In this document: positions 42,217-49,607 of the stretch, in pieces
How the letters are laid out: every line of letters begins with the position of its first letter
Numbering within the stretch: position 1 is the stretch's first letter
DNA from: an uncultured Bacteroidia bacterium
GTDB taxonomy: Bacteria; Bacteroidota; Bacteroidia; Bacteroidales; F082
Length of the DNA: 64,000 nt
Reading direction: 5' to 3'
Assembly (NCBI GenBank): GCA_902769875.1
Contig: CACXQV010000005.1
Coordinates: 53,695-117,694 of the forward strand
The notes under the pieces: model-generated
What the model saw: the letters and a program-made list of their open reading frames with translations, nothing else
Database searches by the model: none
Told to the model about the DNA's origin: nothing
Position numbers and translations under genes: made by a program

Positions 42217-43734
42217 TTAATCGATGACGATTTTTTGCACCCGAACACTATTCCCGTCCATCAGCCGCAAAACATACACGCCCTTGGGCAAATCGGCGGT
42301 AGAGACGGTGCATGCACCGTCTCTACATAATACCACGCGCCCCGTCATGTCAATCACCTGTAGGGACACAGTGCCTGCGTCCGCTACAAGGCGGATTTCC
42401 CCGTTTGAATAATAGGCAAATGCCTGATTCTGATATTCTTCCACACCATAGTGAGGGTCGAATATCAGTTTGAAACGCGAGGCGTAGTCGTTGGTGTTTG
42501 CGTTGAAGGTGTAATTGGGCGTGCCCAGCAGGTCGATGTTGCTGCCCGCAAGGTTGTCTACAAGGTGCAGAAAGCCCAAATCCAATCCTTTAGGCTCGAA
42601 ACGGAGCGTGTATGAACCATTTTCGCCAGCCTTGAATTTCAAAGGTAGTGCATCCACGCTGTCGATGCTGATGATGGCCAATTCCTTGCTTTCCTTGGAG
42701 AAATAAAGGCTCGGTTGGCCTTGAAACATGGTGATTTGGCCCAAGTCGTCGCCCGCATTGAAACTGATGATGGCATTGTCGATCGACACATCTTGCTCCG
42801 TGGTCTTGCTGACGGAAAGCTCGACATAACCCCTGTTTTCAGCAATCTGGACATTTTCCGTTTTGCTGAACGAAACGACTTCGCCCGCACTTTCGGCCTT
42901 TACGAAAATGCCTTTGCAAGGTGGGATGGCCGTGGCCGAAGAGGCTGGAACGGCCAACAGCGACTTGCCTTTTTCGTCCAAGGCATAATAACTGCGTTCG
43001 GTCAAGGCGTTGCAAGGCAGCGGATTACCCACCATATTGCATCCTGCAATGGCGCCATTGCTTGAATGGTAATCGAGCTCCACTTCAACAGGGGCGGCGC
43101 TTCCCCTGACTGTGCCTTCAAAAAGCAGCACAGTGTCGAAGGCATTGATGTAGGCATATCCACGCCCGTTTTCCAAGCTGAAAGGCGTGTCGTGGAATTT
43201 CACCCATTGGCGATTCTGCTCATCGTAATAGACGAGGTCGAAGCCAGTGTCAGGGTCGGTGAGAAAGCCGTTTTCGATGGTAGGGGCGATAGGCTCCTTC
43301 ACTGGCGAAGCGATGAATTCCAAGGCATGCGCGTCTTCGTTATAGGCAACGATTGCCTTTTTCACGATGGCATTCAAATCCTGCTGATACACCAATTGGG
43401 CCCCGTCCTCAAGGATGAAGTCGCCATCGTGCCAATCGATAGAGGCCAAAACGGTCAGTTTCTTGCCCGCTTTCACGGCAAGGGTGCAAGGCGAGGCATC
43501 GCGAAGGTTTTGGATGGTCACGTCTTCATCGATGACCACGTCTGCGTTGATGGTCACCTGATTGATGTTTTCGTTGGGTTTCAATCCGTCGGCCCAGTTG
43601 CCGGGATTAGACCAAAGTGAATCGATGTTGCCAACGAAAGTGGCCTCCTCTTGGGCATTGGCAAATGCCGTGATGAGGAGGAAAAACGCAACCGCGATAG
43701 CGCGGGAGAGGATGACAAATCTGCTTTTTTTCAT
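42217..43734 (-). CDS. Secreted protein with T9SS type A sorting domain
   Basis: A 505-residue protein from ATG 43734: signal peptide (VAFFLLITAFANAQ), a region beginning with DSLWSNPGNWADG and repeated beta-like stretches (TINADVVIDEDVTI), a long middle part with no clear family, and a C-terminal sorting domain (YYSNGEIRLVADAGTVSLQV to VRVQKIVID). Inside the sorting domain the residues RVVLCRDGACTVST are encoded by a perfect 28-bp palindrome (42299-42326), an in-frame interspersed repeat. Surface function is unknown. Confidence 0.8.
   Translation of the reverse strand: MKKSRFVILSRAIAVAFFLLITAFANAQEEATFVGNIDSLWSNPGNWADGLKPNENINQVTINADVVIDEDVTIQNLRDASPCTLAVKAGKKLTVLASIDWHDGDFILEDGAQLVYQQDLNAIVKKAIVAYNEDAHALEFIASPVKEPIAPTIENGFLTDPDTGFDLVYYDEQNRQWVKFHDTPFSLENGRGYAYINAFDTVLLFEGTVRGSAAPVEVELDYHSSNGAIAGCNMVGNPLPCNALTERSYYALDEKGKSLLAVPASSATAIPPCKGIFVKAESAGEVVSFSKTENVQIAENRGYVELSVSKTTEQDVSIDNAIISFNAGDDLGQITMFQGQPSLYFSKESKELAIISIDSVDALPLKFKAGENGSYTLRFEPKGLDLGFLHLVDNLAGSNIDLLGTPNYTFNANTNDYASRFKLIFDPHYGVEEYQNQAFAYYSNGEIRLVADAGTVSLQVIDMTGRVVLCRDGACTVSTADLPKGVYVLRLMDGNSVRVQKIVID
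42299..42326. repeat. Perfect 28-bp palindrome inside a coding sequence (GTAGAGACG type)
   Basis: GTAGAGACGGTGCA followed directly by its reverse complement TGCACCGTCTCTAC. GTAGAGACG-type palindromes are known as dispersed repeats in several bacterial genomes. Here it lies in frame in the T9SS sorting domain of the 42217-43734 gene. Confidence 0.85.
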
Positions 43735-43780
43735 ATCTGAAATGGTGTTATAATTCAAAAAACTGTCTGTTTTAAGGTTG

Positions 43781-43788
43781 CAAAAATA
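43781..43788 (-). promoter_or_regulatory. Promoter -7 box of the T9SS-cargo gene
   Basis: TATTTTTG on the minus strand, 47 nt before the ATG at 43734. Confidence 0.5.
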
Positions 43789-43820
43789 GGGAAAACTGGC
43801 CTAATGAAGGGAGGAAAGAT

Positions 43821-43900
43821 GGTTTTTCGCCACAAAAACTGCCGAATTTCGCCACAAATAGCCGAATTTCGCCACATTTTGCCCGTATTCGGCACATTTT
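43821..43900. repeat. Four-copy 20-bp iteron array between divergent promoters
   Basis: The core TTCGCCACA starts at 43826, 43848 and 43868, with the variant TTCGGCACA at 43888, giving spacings of 22, 20 and 20 nt. The full unit in copies 2 and 3 is GCCGAATTTCGCCACA plus AT-rich bases. It lies between the minus-strand -7 box at 43781-43788 and the fabH -7 box at 43924-43931. Confidence 0.8.
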
Positions 43901-43923
43901 TCATATAGCAAGGCACGATGCTG

Positions 43924-43931
43924 TACTTTTG
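43924..43931 (+). promoter_or_regulatory. Promoter -7 box of the fab operon
   Basis: TACTTTTG, followed by GCAGCG, 49 nt before the fabH ATG at 43980. Confidence 0.55.
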
Positions 43932-43979
43932 CAGCGTTTTATCAAACCGAAAACGAGTTTTATTTTAATCGAATCGAAA

Positions 43980-44933
43980 ATGAAAATAATTGGAACAGGA
44001 AGCGCACTGCCTGCCTTGACGGTGACCAACGAGGACTTGACCAAGTTTTTGGACACCAACGACGAGTGGATCACTACCCGCACTGGCATTCAGGCGCGTC
44101 ATCTTTTATCGACGGAAGATTTGTACGACATTGCCGTGGAAGCTGCCACGAAAGCCATCAAGGCTTCGGGCTTGCGTCCTGACGAAATCGACTTTCTTTT
44201 GGTCTCGAATGTGGCCAACCGCCACGTCACCCCCGGACTGAGTTGCATCGTGCAGAAACGCATCGGCCTCACCTGCGCCGGCCTCGACATCAACGTGGCT
44301 TGCGCCGGCTTCGTCAATGCGCTGATGCTTGCCGACGGCATGATGAAGGCGGGTCATGCCAAGAACATTTTAATACTGTGTGCCGAGGAACCCACCAAAT
44401 ACTGCAACTGGAAGGAACGCGATTGCAGCGTTTTATTCGGCGATGGTGCTGGGGCAGTGGTTCTCACAGAGGGCAACGCCTTCAAGGATGTGAAGCTCAC
44501 CATGATCAGCGACCGCGATGTGCTCTATTATGAAAGAGGTATGGAACCCACGCCTTTTCAGGAGAAATACATCGTTGGGCAGCCGTTGGTGATGAGAGGC
44601 AAGGAATTGTTCCGCACCGCCGTTACCGAATCGGCCAAGGACATTCAAGCCCTGCTGAAACGTAACGACTTGCAGAGCGACGACATCGACTGGTTCTTGC
44701 TGCATCAGGCCAACAAGCGCATCATCGAGGGCATCCGCAACATCGTGGGCGGCCCGGTGGCGAAATATCCGACCATCATCGAGAAATACGGCAACACCTC
44801 CTCGGCAAGCATCCCGATTATGCTTGACGAAATGATTGCCGACAACAAAATCAAGGCTGGCGAAAAGATTGTGATGAGTGCTTTCGGCGCGGGATTCGTT
44901 TCCGCCGCCTGCCTTTGGGAATGGGAGTTTTAA
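43980..44933 (+). CDS. fabH: Beta-ketoacyl-ACP synthase III
   Basis: A 317-residue condensing enzyme that starts fatty-acid synthesis by joining acetyl-CoA (or another acyl-CoA) to malonyl-ACP. The catalytic Cys108 is in LDINVACAGFVNAL; the His is in WFLLHQANKRIIEGI and the Asn in KYGNTSSASIPIMLDE. The start MKIIGTGSALPALTVTNEDL is standard for the family, so ATG 43980 is chosen rather than an upstream in-frame Met that falls at the promoter. First gene of a fatty-acid operon; the acyl-CoA preference cannot be read from the sequence. Confidence 0.93.
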   Translation: MKIIGTGSALPALTVTNEDLTKFLDTNDEWITTRTGIQARHLLSTEDLYDIAVEAATKAIKASGLRPDEIDFLLVSNVANRHVTPGLSCIVQKRIGLTCAGLDINVACAGFVNALMLADGMMKAGHAKNILILCAEEPTKYCNWKERDCSVLFGDGAGAVVLTEGNAFKDVKLTMISDRDVLYYERGMEPTPFQEKYIVGQPLVMRGKELFRTAVTESAKDIQALLKRNDLQSDDIDWFLLHQANKRIIEGIRNIVGGPVAKYPTIIEKYGNTSSASIPIMLDEMIADNKIKAGEKIVMSAFGAGFVSAACLWEWEF

Positions 44934-44954
44934 TTGAATGCGGAATGATGAAAT

Positions 44955-45060
44955 CGAAGATTCGACGTGGTTAATATCGCGATGCGACGCTGGGCTTTGC
45001 CCTATTCCGCATTCAGCATTCCGAATTCCGAATTATGATTATGATAATGATAACAGAGAA
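44955..45060. repeat. Intergenic repeat region between fabH and fabF
   Basis: Contains CGCTGGGCTTTGCCC and the series of related words ATTCCGCATTCAGCATTCCG. No gene is seen. It separates two genes of the same pathway that otherwise would be tightly packed. Confidence 0.4.
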
Positions 45061-45077
45061 GAATAACTAACAAGAAC

Positions 45078-46319
45078 ATGAATACTGATATAAGAAGAGT
45101 TGTGATTACCGGCATGGGTGCCGTTTCGCCGATTGGAAACGACCTGCCGACCATTTGGGACAACCTGATGAAAGGCTATTGCGGCATCGATTTCATCAAA
45201 TCATTCGACCCGACCGACCTGCCCGTCAAGATTGCCGCAGAGCTGAAAGACTTTGATGCTGAGGCTTGTGGGGTTGACAAGGGCTTCGTGAAGCGTAACG
45301 ACCGTTTCGCCATTTATGCCATGGCGGCGGCCTACCAAGCCATGAAAGACAACGAAGATATGCAAATGGAACCGTCTCGCTTGGGCGTGTATGTCGGGTC
45401 GGGCATTGGCGGTTTCGATACCATTATGCGCGAAATCAAGAAGTTCTACAGCGAAGGCGCTCGCTGGATTTCGCCCCTGATGATTCCCACGATGATTGGC
45501 AACATGGCTTCGGGCAGTGTCGCCATCCGTTACAATGCCCAAGGCCCTTGCGTTCCCATCGTGACGGCTTGCGCCACGGGCACGCATTCCATCGGTGAAG
45601 CCTATCGCGCCATCAAACACGGCTATGCCGATGCCATTATCTCAGGCGGATGCGAGGCGGGCATCAATCCCATCTCAATTGCCGGATTCGCCAACTGCAA
45701 GGCTTTGACCAAGTCGGAAGACCCGAAACATGCTTCTTTGCCGTTCAACAAGAACCGCGCCGGCTTCGTCATTGCCGAGGGTGCAGGCATTGTGCTCCTT
45801 GAGGAATACGAACACGCCAAACAGCGTGGCGCAAAGATTTATGCCGAGCTTTGCGGCTATGGCAACTCGTGTGATGCCTACCACAACACGGCTCCGCGCC
45901 CCGATGGCACCACCCAGTCATTGGCCATCAAGCAGGCTTTGGACGAGGCCCAATTCAAGGCCGGCGAAAGCATCTACATCAACGCCCACGGCACGGGCAC
46001 GCCGATGAACGACAGCGGTGAGACCAAAGCCATCAAGATTGCAATGGGCGAGGAAGAAGCCCGCAAGGCCCACATCAGCTCCACGAAGTCCGAAATGGGT
46101 CACGCCCTCGGTGCCGCTGGAGCCATCGAGCTCATCATCAGTGTGATGACTTTGAACAACGGCATCATTCCGCCCACCATCAACTTGGACGAACCCGACC
46201 CCGAATGCGACCTGAACTATACGCCTAACCAAGCGGTGAAGGCCAACGTGGACATCGCCATTTCCAACTCGTTGGGCTTTGGCGGACACAATGCATGCTT
46301 GGCTGTCCGGAAAATATGA
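45078..46319 (+). CDS. fabF: Beta-ketoacyl-ACP synthase II
   Basis: A 413-residue elongation condensing enzyme. Catalytic Cys165 is in VTACATGTHSIGEAY; the two His are in INAHGTGTPMNDSGE and KSEMGHALGAAGAIEL. It condenses malonyl-ACP with growing acyl-ACP chains in the cytoplasm. Length and motifs match E. coli FabF. Second gene of the fab operon. Confidence 0.95.
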   Translation: MNTDIRRVVITGMGAVSPIGNDLPTIWDNLMKGYCGIDFIKSFDPTDLPVKIAAELKDFDAEACGVDKGFVKRNDRFAIYAMAAAYQAMKDNEDMQMEPSRLGVYVGSGIGGFDTIMREIKKFYSEGARWISPLMIPTMIGNMASGSVAIRYNAQGPCVPIVTACATGTHSIGEAYRAIKHGYADAIISGGCEAGINPISIAGFANCKALTKSEDPKHASLPFNKNRAGFVIAEGAGIVLLEEYEHAKQRGAKIYAELCGYGNSCDAYHNTAPRPDGTTQSLAIKQALDEAQFKAGESIYINAHGTGTPMNDSGETKAIKIAMGEEEARKAHISSTKSEMGHALGAAGAIELIISVMTLNNGIIPPTINLDEPDPECDLNYTPNQAVKANVDIAISNSLGFGGHNACLAVRKI

Positions 46320-46325
46320 TTGGTG

Positions 46326-46391
46326 TTGTAGGGCTGTCACACCGTGGCAGCCGTGCCGAAAAACGGCTGCCGTAATACGACAGCCCTACAA
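46326..46391. repeat. Composite palindromic repeat (GTAGGGCTGTC family, second copy)
   Basis: Outer arms TTGTAGGGCTGTC (46326-46338) and GACAGCCCTACAA (46379-46391); inner arms GGCAGCCGT and ACGGCTGCC. The same arms occur at 6790-6853 with inner and outer exchanged. It lies between fabF and fabZ. Confidence 0.8.
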
Positions 46392-46432
46392 GCCAAACAA
46401 TCAACAATTAAACAACTCAACAATTAAACAAT

Positions 46433-46864
46433 ATGAACAGAGACGAAATCAAACAGTATCTCCCTCACCGCGAGCCTATGCTCCTCGTCGACGAAATGAC
46501 CTTGGACGAGAACCATGTGGCCCATTCCAAGTACCATGTGACGGGCGAGGAATTCTTCCTGCAAGGCCATTTTCCGGGCGAACCCGTCGTGCCGGGCGTC
46601 ATCCTTTGCGAAATCATGGCCCAATCGTGCGCCCTGCTGATGAAAGACGACCTCATCGGCAAGCTGACCTTCTACACCGGCATCGACAAGGTACGTTTCA
46701 AGAACAGTGTGAAGCCGGGCGACACCGTTGAGGTGGAAGCCACGCTGACCTACCATCGTGCCAACATCTACATCTGCTCTGCCGTGCTCAGCGTGGGGGG
46801 CAAGATGTGCGTCAAAGGCGAGCTTTCCTTTGCACTGCTCCCCGACACGAGGAACAAGCAATGA
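46433..46864 (+). CDS. fabZ: 3-hydroxyacyl-ACP dehydratase (FabZ type)
   Basis: A 143-residue hot-dog-fold dehydratase. Catalytic His46 in FLQGHFPGEPVVPGVILCEIMAQ, with Glu60 in the same helix. The N-terminus IKQYLPHREPMLLVDEM is the family start. It removes water from 3-hydroxyacyl-ACP in the elongation cycle. In Bacteroidetes FabZ is often fused to LpxC; this is a separate short copy that belongs to the fab operon, so a second copy elsewhere in the genome is likely (inference). Confidence 0.9.
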   Translation: MNRDEIKQYLPHREPMLLVDEMTLDENHVAHSKYHVTGEEFFLQGHFPGEPVVPGVILCEIMAQSCALLMKDDLIGKLTFYTGIDKVRFKNSVKPGDTVEVEATLTYHRANIYICSAVLSVGGKMCVKGELSFALLPDTRNKQ

Positions 46865-46897
46865 ATCCAGAATCTTGAATTTTAAATCTTAAATCGG

Positions 46898-47140
46898 ATG
46901 TCACGGATTCAATACAAGACGCGGGCGTTGATTGCCTCGAAGATGAAACTCAACGAGAGCGAAGTTACGCCGGAGAAGAATCTTTTCAACGACTTGGGTG
47001 CCGATTCGTTGGACTTCGTGGAACTTTCCATGCTTTTGGAACGCGAATTCAACGTGAAGTTCACCGAAAAAGACACCGCTAATGTAAAGACCGTCAGCGA
47101 CTTGTACGAACTGATTGAGAAATACACAAGTAAACAATAA
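46898..47140 (+). CDS. acpP: Acyl carrier protein
   Basis: An 80-residue carrier protein with the phosphopantetheine attachment Ser37 in GADSLDFVELSMLLEREF. It carries the growing acyl chain as a thioester. Start at ATG 46898 (MSRIQYKTRALIASKM); the stretch is a little more basic than usual at the N-terminus. Its leader has the recurring TTGAATTTTAAATCTTAAAT. Confidence 0.93.
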   Translation: MSRIQYKTRALIASKMKLNESEVTPEKNLFNDLGADSLDFVELSMLLEREFNVKFTEKDTANVKTVSDLYELIEKYTSKQ

Positions 47141-47184
47141 TGGGCAAGAGACCTAAAGAGAACACGTTCATCCCTTTCGCCTTC

Positions 47185-47263
47185 ATAGCGGGCTTGCCCC
47201 GCTATCTCTCAAGCACAAGGCCGCACCTTTCTGAGTAGGGGATTGCGGGTCAGTGCCCGCAAT
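47185..47263. repeat. Two short hairpins between acpP and fabG
   Basis: ATAGCGGG (47185-47192)/CCCGCTAT (47198-47205) and ATTGCGGG (47242-47249)/CCCGCAAT (47256-47263). They look like interspersed palindromes and could attenuate transcription within the operon. The gap of 202 nt holds no gene. Confidence 0.6.
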
Positions 47264-47342
47264 GATGGTGAAAGTTGTATTGTTGTGTTCCAAGATCTAA
47301 TGCCAAACATCGGAAAAACAATCTTAAATCTTTAAATCTGAA

Positions 47343-48089
47343 ATGAAACTCTTGGAAAATAAAGTGGCTCTGATTACGGGAGCCGGTCGTGGCATCGGCA
47401 AGGCCATCGCCCTGCGTTTTGCCCAAGAAGGCTGCAACATTGCCTTCACCGACATTGCCTTGAACGATGTCGTCATGGAAACGGAAAAGGAACTGCAAGC
47501 CCTCGGCGTGAAGGTCAAGGCTTATGCCTCAAACGCCGCCAACTTCGAGGAAACCCACAAGGTGGTGGACGAAATCGTCAAGGACTTTGGTCGCATCGAC
47601 ATTCTTGTCAACAATGCTGGTATCACCAAGGACACCGCCCTCAAGCGTATGACCGAGGACCAATGGGATGCCGTCATCAACGTGAACCTCAAATCGGTGT
47701 TCAACTTCACCAAGGCCGTGCAGCCCGTGATGTGGAAGCAGGCTGGCGGCAGCGTCATCAACATGAGCTCGGTGGTGGGCGTTTCGGGCAATGCCAACCA
47801 GTGCAACTACAGCGCCTCGAAGGCCGGCATCATCGGCTTCACGAAGAGCGCGGCCAAGGAGATGGGCGTGCGCGGCATACGCCACAACGCCATCGCCCCC
47901 GGCTTCATCATCACCGCTATGACCGACGCTCTTCCCGAGGATGTCCGCAAACAATGGGAAAGCCAGATACCACTGCGTCGCGGTGGCACGCCTGAGGATG
48001 TGGCCAACGTGGCCCTTTTCCTTGCCAGCGACCTCAGCTCGTATGTCACGGGGCAAGTGATTCACTGCTGCGGCGGTATGAATTGCTGA
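47343..48089 (+). CDS. fabG: 3-oxoacyl-ACP reductase
   Basis: A 248-residue short-chain dehydrogenase. NADPH-binding TGAGRGIGKAIAL (residues 12-24), catalytic Ser143 in NMSSVVG, Tyr156 and Lys160 in CNYSASKAG. It reduces 3-oxoacyl-ACP in the elongation cycle. Last gene of the fab operon; the terminator at 48183-48206 follows. The C-terminus YVTGQVIHCCGGMNC has an unusual pair of cysteines and a third at the end. Confidence 0.93.
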   Translation: MKLLENKVALITGAGRGIGKAIALRFAQEGCNIAFTDIALNDVVMETEKELQALGVKVKAYASNAANFEETHKVVDEIVKDFGRIDILVNNAGITKDTALKRMTEDQWDAVINVNLKSVFNFTKAVQPVMWKQAGGSVINMSSVVGVSGNANQCNYSASKAGIIGFTKSAAKEMGVRGIRHNAIAPGFIITAMTDALPEDVRKQWESQIPLRRGGTPEDVANVALFLASDLSSYVTGQVIHCCGGMNC

Positions 48090-48182
48090 TTTTTTGACGC
48101 GAGACTACGGGACTTCGTGACGCGAGTTGGCTCCACCGAAGTAAGGCATTTTGAAAACATTTTGAAAACGATAGCAGAAGGA

Positions 48183-48206
48183 AAGCCTCGCCAAACGGTG
48201 GGGCTT
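48183..48206 (+). terminator. Intrinsic terminator of the fab operon
   Basis: 10-bp stem AAGCCTCGCC (48183-48192)/GGTGGGGCTT (48197-48206), two G-U pairs, AAAC loop, then TTTT. Confidence 0.8.
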
Positions 48207-48274
48207 TTTTGGTTTATAATCTGCTTGTGCTTATTTTTTAAGGTGAATAAGTATTGTAGTATCAAATAAAATCG

Positions 48275-48311
48275 TATTTTTGCAAAAATGAAGTAATACT
48301 TCAGTTTTGCA
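48275..48311 (+). promoter_or_regulatory. Promoter and 31-bp palindrome of the DUF4143 ATPase gene
   Basis: -7 box TATTTTTG (48275-48282), with TTG 18 nt upstream (48254-48256). A near-perfect palindrome, TGCAAAAATGAAGTA (48281-48295) and TACTTCAGTTTTGCA (48297-48311) with one mismatch, covers the predicted transcription start. The ATG is at 48330. It is a strong operator candidate. Confidence 0.65.
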
Positions 48312-48329
48312 AAAATCATAGATAAATAT

Positions 48330-49472
48330 ATGTATTCCAGAGAATTAAATAATGAACTATTGCGCTTGAAAGCCTATTTTCCTGTAATCGTAGTGACAGG
48401 CCCGCGTCAATCGGGAAAGACAACTTTGTGCAAAATGGCCTTTCAGGATTATGCCTATGTCAATCTTGAGGATGAACTGGTTAGGGATGAAGTTGCCACC
48501 AAGCGCAAAGAGTTTTTGATGGCAAAGGGAAACCTCATCATTGACGAGGCACAAAATATGCCTGAGGTTTTTTCCATGTTGCAGGTGATGGTGGATGAAA
48601 ACCCTGAGCTGCGGTATGTCGTCACAGGCAGCAACAATTTCTCCTTGATGCAGAACATTACCCAGTCGATGGCTGGTCGTGCAGCTATGCTGATTTTGTT
48701 GCCTTTGTCGTTTTCGGAAATTACGGCTGAAGACAAATCCATTGATGTGGATTCCATGATGCTACGCGGTTTTTATCCCGCAGTGCTGGCCAAGAAAATT
48801 CCGGCAAGGGACGCTTATAGACAATATTACAACACCTATTTGCAACGCGACATTTTGCAGGTTTTGAACATCAGAAACATGGATGAATTTAGGAGGTTTG
48901 TGGTGTTGTGTGCGGCTCGTGTGGGAACCGAGTTCAATGCCCAGGGGCTTTCCAACGAAATCGGGGTTTCAATACACACCATACAATCATGGATGAATGT
49001 GCTGGAAGCATCTTACATAGTTTTCCATTTGCGTCCGTTTTATCGCAACATCGGCAAAAGGTTGGTGAAAAAACCAAAAATCTATTTTTATGATTCTGGC
49101 TTGGTGTGTTATCTGCTTGGAATACAAAATGCTGAACAACTGTCCTCACATCCGTTAAGAGGACAAATCTTCGAAAACATGGTGGTCGCTGACATGATGA
49201 AAGGGCTTTTCAACAAAGGGCTTGACAACAATTTGTTTTTCTTCCGCGATAGTTCGCAGCATGAGGTGGATGTCGTTCAAGAAGACGGATTGCAGCTGAA
49301 GGCGTACGAAATCAAGTCGGCGCAGATGACACATGCCAGTTTCTATCAGAATCTTGACTATTTTCGGAAGTTGATAGGCGACGATGTTGTTTCAACGCAA
49401 ATTGTCTATGCAGGGAAAGATGAACTCCCTATCCCGAATAACGGCTTCGTCAATTACCAGCATCTTAAATGA
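48330..49472 (+). CDS. AAA ATPase with C-terminal DUF4143 domain
   Basis: A 380-residue paralogue of the gene at 26072. Walker A VVTGPRQSGKTTLCKM (about residues 21-36), Walker B NLIIDEAQNMPEV (about 72-84), sensor YVVTGSNNFSLM. DUF4143 part: YNTYLQRDILQVLNIRNMDE, VHTIQSW-like SIHTIQSWMNVLEASYIVFH, KIYFYDSGLVCYLLGI; nuclease-fold-like end HEVDVVQEDG...YEIKSAQ. Cellular role unknown. It lies in an accessory stretch together with a second, different ATPase (49608). Confidence 0.85.
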   Translation: MYSRELNNELLRLKAYFPVIVVTGPRQSGKTTLCKMAFQDYAYVNLEDELVRDEVATKRKEFLMAKGNLIIDEAQNMPEVFSMLQVMVDENPELRYVVTGSNNFSLMQNITQSMAGRAAMLILLPLSFSEITAEDKSIDVDSMMLRGFYPAVLAKKIPARDAYRQYYNTYLQRDILQVLNIRNMDEFRRFVVLCAARVGTEFNAQGLSNEIGVSIHTIQSWMNVLEASYIVFHLRPFYRNIGKRLVKKPKIYFYDSGLVCYLLGIQNAEQLSSHPLRGQIFENMVVADMMKGLFNKGLDNNLFFFRDSSQHEVDVVQEDGLQLKAYEIKSAQMTHASFYQNLDYFRKLIGDDVVSTQIVYAGKDELPIPNNGFVNYQHLK

Positions 49473-49495
49473 TTCTGAAGCGGGATTTAATAAAG

Positions 49496-49519
49496 AAGCC
49501 CCGCTGATTGGCAGGGCTT
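49496..49519 (+). terminator. Terminator after the DUF4143 ATPase
   Basis: Stem AAGCCC (49496-49501)/GGGCTT (49514-49519) with an inner GC/GC, followed by TTCT. The sequence around GGGCTTTTCTGGCTTATAATC also resembles the one at 48200-48226 before this gene. Confidence 0.6.
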
Positions 49520-49526
49520 TTCTGGC

Positions 49527-49575
49527 TTATAATCTGCTCAATTTGGGTAAAAAACAGCAAATTGAGCAGATTATG
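49527..49575. repeat. Palindromic element, left copy, flanking the 49608 ATPase
   Basis: Perfect 17-bp arms ATAATCTGCTCAATTTG (49529-49545) and its complement (49558-49574), loop GGTAAAAAACAG. Nearly identical to the block at 51048-51097 on the other side of the gene, in the same orientation. Confidence 0.9.
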
Positions 49576-49589
49576 ATTTCAAAAATCCC

Positions 49590-49597
49590 TATCTTTG
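49590..49597 (+). promoter_or_regulatory. Promoter -7 box of the ATPase gene
   Basis: TATCTTTG, 15 nt after the palindrome and 11 nt before the first ATG (49608). Confidence 0.5.
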
Positions 49598-49607
49598 CAG
49601 GCGTAAA

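Noticed and set aside
43821-43900. Short CRISPR array
   Set aside because: Units of 20 bp follow with no spacers, there are only four, and no cas gene is near; they sit between divergent promoters.
43980-48089. Aryl polyene or polyketide-type cluster
   Set aside because: The five genes are the standard condensing, dehydrating, carrier and reducing functions of type II fatty-acid synthesis; no ammonia-lyase, acyltransferase or glycosyl partner is seen.
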